A DNA stretch of 10,844 nucleotides. Origin: Bacteroidales bacterium (GTDB lineage Bacteria > Bacteroidota > Bacteroidia > Bacteroidales > Muribaculaceae). Location: NCBI GenBank assembly GCA_014800065.1, contig JAAVGX010000031.1, positions 1-10,844 of the forward strand. Direction: 5' to 3'. The notes under the pieces were generated by a model. It was not told the DNA's origin and did no database searches. It worked only from the letters and a program-made list of their open reading frames with translations. Position numbers and translations under genes: made by a program. Below, in pieces: positions 7,582 to 10,844 of the stretch (positions within the stretch are counted from its first letter, which is position 1; each line of letters opens with the position of its first letter).

Positions 7582-8322
7582 ATGGGAAGAGCATTTGAAT
7601 ATCGCAAAGCAAGAAAACTGAAGCGCTGGGGCAACATGAGCCGCACCTTCACTCGCATCGGCAAGGAAATCACCATCGCCGCCAAGGCCGGTGGGCCGGA
7701 CCCCGACACCAACCCACGTCTGCGCGCTCTTATGCAGAATGCAAAGGCTGCAAATATGCCTAAGGACACCGTGGAACGTGCTATCAAAAAAGCTACCGAA
7801 AAGGACGCCGGCGACTACAAGGAAATCACCTACGAAGGATACGGCCCGTTCGGAATCGCTATCTTCGTGGAAGCTGCTACCGACAATAACACCCGTACGG
7901 TTGCCAACGTTCGCTCTTACTTCAACAAACACGGAGGCTCGCTCGGTACTCAGGGTTCGCTCACATTCCTCTTTGACCACAAATGCGTCTTCAAAATCAA
8001 ACCTAAAGACGGCGTTAGTCTCGACGACCTCGAACTCGAACTGATCGACTACGGTGTCGACGAACTCGGTCACGATGAGGACGAAGACGGAAACGAACAG
8101 GTTGTCCTCTACGGTGCTTTCGAAGAATACTCTAACATCCAGAAGTACCTCGAAGAAAACGGATTCGAAATCATTTCTTCCGAATTCGAACGTATTCCTA
8201 ACGACCTCAAGGATATAACTCCCGAACAGCGCGAAAGCGTTCACAAACTCCTCGAAAAACTCGAAGACGACGAGGACGTTCAGAACGTTTTCCACAACAT
8301 GCGCGAAGACGACGAAGAATAA
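7582..8322 (+). CDS. yebC: YebC/PmpR/TACO1 family protein
   Basis: A 246-aa cytoplasmic protein spanning the whole YebC family length. The N-terminal domain carries the family signature (MGRAFEYRKARKLKRWGNMS, then FTRIGKEITIAAKAGGPDPD, and NPRLRALMQNAKAANMPKDT). The middle has YEGYGPFGIAIFVEAATDNN and RTVANVRSYFNKHGGSLG. The C-terminus is acidic (EKLEDDEDVQNV, ending REDDEE). YebC proteins were long annotated as transcriptional regulators. Work on mitochondrial TACO1 and bacterial homologues points instead to a role on the ribosome in translation. Which role applies here cannot be read from sequence. It sits 82 bases after pheT with only a hairpin between, so cotranscription with pheT is likely, and a strong terminator follows at 8338. 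No Shine-Dalgarno is visible; the ATG is preceded by AACAAACCCCCACT. Confidence 0.97.
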   Translation: MGRAFEYRKARKLKRWGNMSRTFTRIGKEITIAAKAGGPDPDTNPRLRALMQNAKAANMPKDTVERAIKKATEKDAGDYKEITYEGYGPFGIAIFVEAATDNNTRTVANVRSYFNKHGGSLGTQGSLTFLFDHKCVFKIKPKDGVSLDDLELELIDYGVDELGHDEDEDGNEQVVLYGAFEEYSNIQKYLEENGFEIISSEFERIPNDLKDITPEQRESVHKLLEKLEDDEDVQNVFHNMREDDEE

Positions 8323-8337
8323 TCAGAGGATTATGTT

Positions 8338-8375
8338 AAAAATATAGGGACGCCGATGTGCGCCCCTATATTTTT
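8338..8375 (+). terminator. Intrinsic terminator after yebC
   Basis: Perfect 12-bp arms AAAAATATAGGG (8338-8349) and CCCTATATTTTT (8364-8375), with a 14-base loop that can itself pair CGC with GCG. The arm ends in five T, giving the usual terminator tail. It is 15 bases past the yebC stop. The loop also contains CCGATGTG, the exact complement of CACATCGG at 8384-8391, so a pseudoknot or alternative pairing is possible. Confidence 0.85.
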
Positions 8376-8430
8376 GCTTTGCCCACATCGGAAAGCCCAA
8401 AAAGACCGGAGATTCACCTTCAGAGAAAAT

Positions 8431-8485
8431 CAGCATTTTGTTACAACTTTGCTACAAATTACAGCATTTTGTCAAATTTGTAACA
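8431..8485. repeat. Degenerate tandem repeat with inverted elements in AT-rich intergenic DNA
   Basis: CAGCATTTTGT occurs at 8431-8441 and again at 8462-8472, followed in each copy by related bases (CAACTTTGCTACAAAT and CAAATTTGTAACACAT, 12 of 16 identical). The copies make two imperfect units of about 30 bases. Within them TGTTACAA (8439-8446) is the inverted complement of TTGTAACA (8478-8485). TTGTCAAATTT recurs at 8469-8479 and 8532-8542, and its core appears inverted (AATTTGACA) at 8575-8583 inside the next promoter spacer. This could be a regulator-binding array upstream of the small gene, or decayed AT-rich sequence. No long ORF lies here. Confidence 0.45.
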
Positions 8486-8568
8486 CATACACAACCACCA
8501 TAAATCGCTGAAACACACCAATTTACATTTCTTGTCAAATTTTCTTCGCACTCATCAAAGTTTTTTTG

Positions 8569-8599
8569 TTTGCAATTTGACATTCACTGCATAATTTTG
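8569..8599 (+). promoter_or_regulatory. Promoter of the small transcription unit
   Basis: TTTG at 8569-8572, a 19-base spacer and TAATTTTG at 8592-8599 match the Bacteroidetes consensus at every defined position. Transcription should begin near 8604, only about 10-12 bases before the ATG of the 27-codon ORF. Confidence 0.7.
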
Positions 8600-8615
8600 C
8601 ATCAGTTTTTAAAGG

Positions 8616-8699
8616 ATGAAAGAAATAAACCCTATCATTAACATCGTTACCTTGCAATACTTCCGAAAGGAACCCCTCCCTCATAACCAAAAACCATAA
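8616..8699 (+). CDS. Putative 27-aa peptide or leader peptide
   Basis: ATG at 8616, stop TAA at 8697-8699; the peptide begins MKEINPIINIVTLQYFRKEP and ends LPHNQKP. I do not recognise a family. It has a hydrophobic N-terminal half (IINIVTLQYF) and a basic, proline-containing tail, with no clear signal peptide. Support for its being real: a full-consensus promoter ends 16 bases upstream, AAAGG directly precedes the ATG (spacing is short for a Shine-Dalgarno), and a GC-rich hairpin begins on the stop codon. Together these define a unit of about 120 bases. Alternatives are a leader peptide controlling read-through into the downstream operon, a dual-function small RNA, or a non-coding RNA with a chance ORF. 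Peptide composition shows no strong run of one amino acid, so classical attenuation is not obvious. Confidence 0.45.
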   Translation: MKEINPIINIVTLQYFRKEPLPHNQKP

Positions 8700-8723
8700 T
8701 CCCCCGGCAAATCCGGGGGATTA
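8697..8723 (+). terminator. GC-rich hairpin overlapping the small ORF stop; probable terminator
   Basis: The stem pairs TAATCCCCCGG (8697-8707) with CCGGGGGATTA (8713-8723) around a CAAAT loop: 11 bp, with seven consecutive G-C pairs. The following TATTT is a poor T-tract, so termination may be partial. Because the left arm includes the TAA stop of the small ORF, a ribosome at that stop would block folding. This suggests translation-dependent termination. Confidence 0.65.
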
Positions 8724-8752
8724 ATATTTCGGCCTCATAGAGCATCCCGGAT

Positions 8753-8784
8753 GTTGGCCAAATAAAAAACTTTATTTATCTTTG
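8753..8784 (+). promoter_or_regulatory. Promoter of the acidic protein/protease operon
   Basis: GTTG at 8753-8756, a 20-base spacer, and TATCTTTG at 8777-8784 match the Bacteroidetes pattern, with TTG rather than TTTG at -33. The predicted leader is about 25-30 bases, AT-rich and without a Shine-Dalgarno. With this promoter, the operon need not depend on read-through from the small unit upstream. Confidence 0.65.
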
Positions 8785-8816
8785 TATACACAATTAACTC
8801 TGTACATAAAAATCTT

Positions 8817-10187
8817 ATGAAAAAGTCATTGCCCTACATTCGTCCGGCCACAGATTCCGAATTGGTCTACACCGACGGTGAATTGATGGAACAAGCCGTA
8901 GAGACGTTCGAAAGAGGCGAATATGCCCAAGCTATCGGACTGCTGATCGACGCTCTCAATGAAGATTTCCGCGAAAAATACGGAAATGCCAACGGAACTT
9001 CCTTCAAAATTCCACACGGCTCAATAGTGGTGAATATCGACATCACAGCCGACTCTCTCAAAATTTCCGCCGACTTCCTCAAACTCCCCCAAAAGGGTCG
9101 GGTAGCGATGCTGCGCCAGATTGCCGAAATGAATATCAACAATCTGATGCTCGCTCGATTCGTCAAGAACGGCGACTTCCTGCAGATGGAGTACAAGTGC
9201 CCCCTGTCCGACACTCACCCACACAAAATCCATGCAGTTATTCATAACATCTGCGCAATAGGCGATAAGTACGACGACGAATTCTGCACACGTTTCAACG
9301 CACAACGTTGCTACACCCCGCGTGTACAACCCTTCACGCCCGAGGAAGTGGACCACGCTTACGACGGACTCCAAATCATCGGTTCTCTGGCCTTGATGGC
9401 TACCGAGGAATATCTGCGCCAACGTCGTTACATCTATGCATGGACAATTATCCGTGGAGCCATTTATCAATTCTGTTTCTTTGCTAATCCTCAGGGACAG
9501 CTCATCAACGATATTGAAAAAGCTCTCGAATCCATGCAGGACGAAAGGCCTCTCGAAGAACTCGTTGCAAGAGGTACCGCTTTCCTCAAAAATCTGCTCG
9601 ATATATCTCAAAAGGATCTCGCCGCCGACCTCTACTCCGTGGAAATGATGGTGTCAATGAAAATTCACACCACCCTTCAGGAAGTTCAGGAAGATTTCGA
9701 AGACCTCCACGAAGGTATTACGCAAGCAATGCAGGAACGCGATTACGACCAGGTTGTAACCAGACTGTACTATTCTTTCTATCAGCTTCTTGCCGAAAAC
9801 AACATTCCTCTGCTCCTTGAATTCCTCATTGTTTCCGCACTACAGAAGAGCGCCGACAAGCCTATGAAAGAAGCAGCTGAAATTCTGAAAGAAGCCATTG
9901 ATAAAATAATGGAAGGCGACATTAATATTCCCGACGACGACACCGAGGACGACGACATGGAGGATGACGACGACGTCACCGACGAGGACGAGGACGAAGA
10001 AGCTCTCGCTGCTGCTCACGCCAACGTGGTTGAAGCTCACCAACGCCTGTCGCAAGCCATGAGCACCGACGAAATTGTTGCGATGCAAAAGCTTATGGAC
10101 GAGGCTCTGAAGGCCGGCAATGTAGCCGAATATATGCGACTGGCTACCGAGCTACAAATGCGCATGATAAATTCTCTCGGTTCCTGA
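8817..10187 (+). CDS. Uncharacterised acidic cytosolic protein, possible YbjN/T3SS-chaperone-like domain
   Basis: A 456-aa soluble protein with no signal peptide or membrane helix; function unknown. Residues 20-55 read like a single TPR-type helix pair (LMEQAVETFERGEYAQAIGL). Residues about 66-155 alternate strands and helices (SIVVNIDITADSLKISADFL, then MLARFVKNGDFLQMEYKCPL) in a way that suggests the YbjN/type III secretion chaperone fold; this is a weak match made by eye. Residues about 175-370 are mainly helical. Residues 373-395 are almost entirely Asp and Glu, encoded by GAC/GAG repeats. The last 60 residues are helical again (EAHQRLSQAMSTDEI, MQKLMDEALKAGNVAEYMRL). It has its own promoter, and the zinc-ribbon protease gene starts 25 bases after its stop, so a joint function is likely. 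It may be a chaperone, adaptor or substrate of that protease; this is inference. Confidence 0.85.
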   Translation: MKKSLPYIRPATDSELVYTDGELMEQAVETFERGEYAQAIGLLIDALNEDFREKYGNANGTSFKIPHGSIVVNIDITADSLKISADFLKLPQKGRVAMLRQIAEMNINNLMLARFVKNGDFLQMEYKCPLSDTHPHKIHAVIHNICAIGDKYDDEFCTRFNAQRCYTPRVQPFTPEEVDHAYDGLQIIGSLALMATEEYLRQRRYIYAWTIIRGAIYQFCFFANPQGQLINDIEKALESMQDERPLEELVARGTAFLKNLLDISQKDLAADLYSVEMMVSMKIHTTLQEVQEDFEDLHEGITQAMQERDYDQVVTRLYYSFYQLLAENNIPLLLEFLIVSALQKSADKPMKEAAEILKEAIDKIMEGDINIPDDDTEDDDMEDDDDVTDEDEDEEALAAAHANVVEAHQRLSQAMSTDEIVAMQKLMDEALKAGNVAEYMRLATELQMRMINSLGS

Positions 10188-10212
10188 TTTTTTATTTGAA
10201 TCATTTTTCCGT

Positions 10213-10844
10213 ATGACTCCGCAATTAAATAAACTAATATATAAAGTCACCCATGCCGATGGGTCCGGCAGTTGCTTTTACCTCAAGCAACACAACATCT
10301 TCGTCACCAACTACCATGTGGTGGAAGGCTATCGCAATGTAGCTATCCTCGACAACGAACGTAATCCTTTCCTCGCTAAAGTGGTGGCTGTAAACCCCGA
10401 CCTCGACCTCGCTTTGCTCGCGGCCGAGGGCGATTTCTCACACCTCCCGGAGTTTGAAATCGCCTCAGATAACGAACCTCTTATCGGGTCCAAAGTACAC
10501 GTGGCCGGTTATCCTTTCGGGATGCCTTTCACTATAACCGAGGGTTCTCTGTCCTCGCCAAGGCAACTGATGGACGGCAAATTCTACATCCAGGTCGACG
10601 CTCCGGTGAATCCCGGTAATTCCGGTGGTCCAATCGTTAACGAACACGGACAAATCATCGGCGTTACTGTGAGCAAATTTGCCTCTTCTGCTGCCGACAA
10701 TATGGGTTTCGGTGTGCGTACCGAAGCTCTTATGCAATTTCTCGATGCCATTGAGGAGCTTGACCGTGACGAGTTCAATATACAATGCTCTGGTTGCGAC
10801 GAATTCATCAGCGCCGACGAAGAATACTGCCCCAACTGCGGCAC
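10213..10844 (+). CDS. Cytosolic HtrA/trypsin-like serine protease with C-terminal zinc ribbon, 3' end cut
   Basis: ATG at 10213, with 210 codons visible before the window ends. The first 180 residues form a trypsin-like domain of the HtrA/DegP kind, with the triad in place: H35 in FVTNYHVVEG, D65 in PDLDLALL, S137 in APVNPGNSGGPIV. There is no signal peptide or membrane anchor (it begins MTPQLNKLIYKVTHADGSGS), unlike periplasmic DegP, and no PDZ domain follows. Instead residues 192-209 give C192-x2-C195 and C206-x2-C209 (QCSGCDEF, then YCPNCG), a zinc ribbon, at which point the window ends. The 25-base gap after the acidic protein gene holds no terminator or promoter, so the two should share a transcript. 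The family call is firm; the substrate is unknown. The zinc ribbon may act in substrate or partner binding (inference). Confidence 0.9.
   Translation, partial: MTPQLNKLIYKVTHADGSGSCFYLKQHNIFVTNYHVVEGYRNVAILDNERNPFLAKVVAVNPDLDLALLAAEGDFSHLPEFEIASDNEPLIGSKVHVAGYPFGMPFTITEGSLSSPRQLMDGKFYIQVDAPVNPGNSGGPIVNEHGQIIGVTVSKFASSAADNMGFGVRTEALMQFLDAIEELDRDEFNIQCSGCDEFISADEEYCPNCG

Noticed and set aside
7480..8295. 271-codon minus-strand open frame opposite yebC
   Set aside because: It lies entirely antisense to a strongly conserved gene, is rich in Val, Phe and Glu as expected from the complement of its codons, and has no promoter or recognisable domain.
8323..8816. Possible CRISPR array in the repeat-containing gap
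   Set aside because: Only two imperfect units of about 30 bases with no regular spacers and no cas genes nearby.

Overview
The window looks like chromosomal DNA of a Bacteroidales bacterium, possibly a Muribaculaceae-like gut lineage; the family guess is inference only. Several genes are preceded by the Bacteroidetes promoter pattern (TTTG or TTG, 19-20 bases, then TAnnTTTG). Only one start, that of the (p)ppGpp enzyme, has a clear Shine-Dalgarno. The YebC and PheT sequences also look like Bacteroidetes family members. Most of the window is core genome. The less ordinary parts are both ends and the 494-base gap at 8323-8816.

Layout. At 1-226 is the 5' part of an unrecognised minus-strand gene that runs off the left edge. 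It has a weak promoter at 297-304. At 371-441 is a long near-perfect palindrome, probably the terminator of the operon to its right. That operon is minus-strand, 4756 to 491: a bifunctional (p)ppGpp synthetase/hydrolase (RelA/SpoT family), then six bases, then a membrane HD phosphohydrolase of the PgpH type (probable c-di-AMP phosphodiesterase). Two nucleotide second-messenger enzymes therefore appear to share one transcript. Divergently on the plus strand are pheT (Phe-tRNA synthetase beta chain, 5016-7499) and yebC (7582-8322). yebC is followed by a strong terminator at 8338-8375.

The gap 8323-8816 holds the yebC terminator, a degenerate tandem repeat with inverted elements, and a compact predicted transcription unit: promoter 8569-8599, a 27-codon ORF at 8616-8699, and a GC-rich hairpin whose stem begins on the ORF's stop codon. 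A separate promoter at 8753-8784 then serves an apparent two-gene operon. Its first gene is a 456-aa cytosolic protein with a possible YbjN/type-III-chaperone-like region and a very acidic tract. Its second is an HtrA/trypsin-like protease with an intact catalytic triad, no signal peptide and a C-terminal zinc ribbon, cut by the right edge.

Best candidates for something undescribed: the 27-codon gene with its overlapping terminator, and the acidic-protein/zinc-ribbon-protease operon. No tRNA, rRNA, CRISPR array or insertion sequence was seen.
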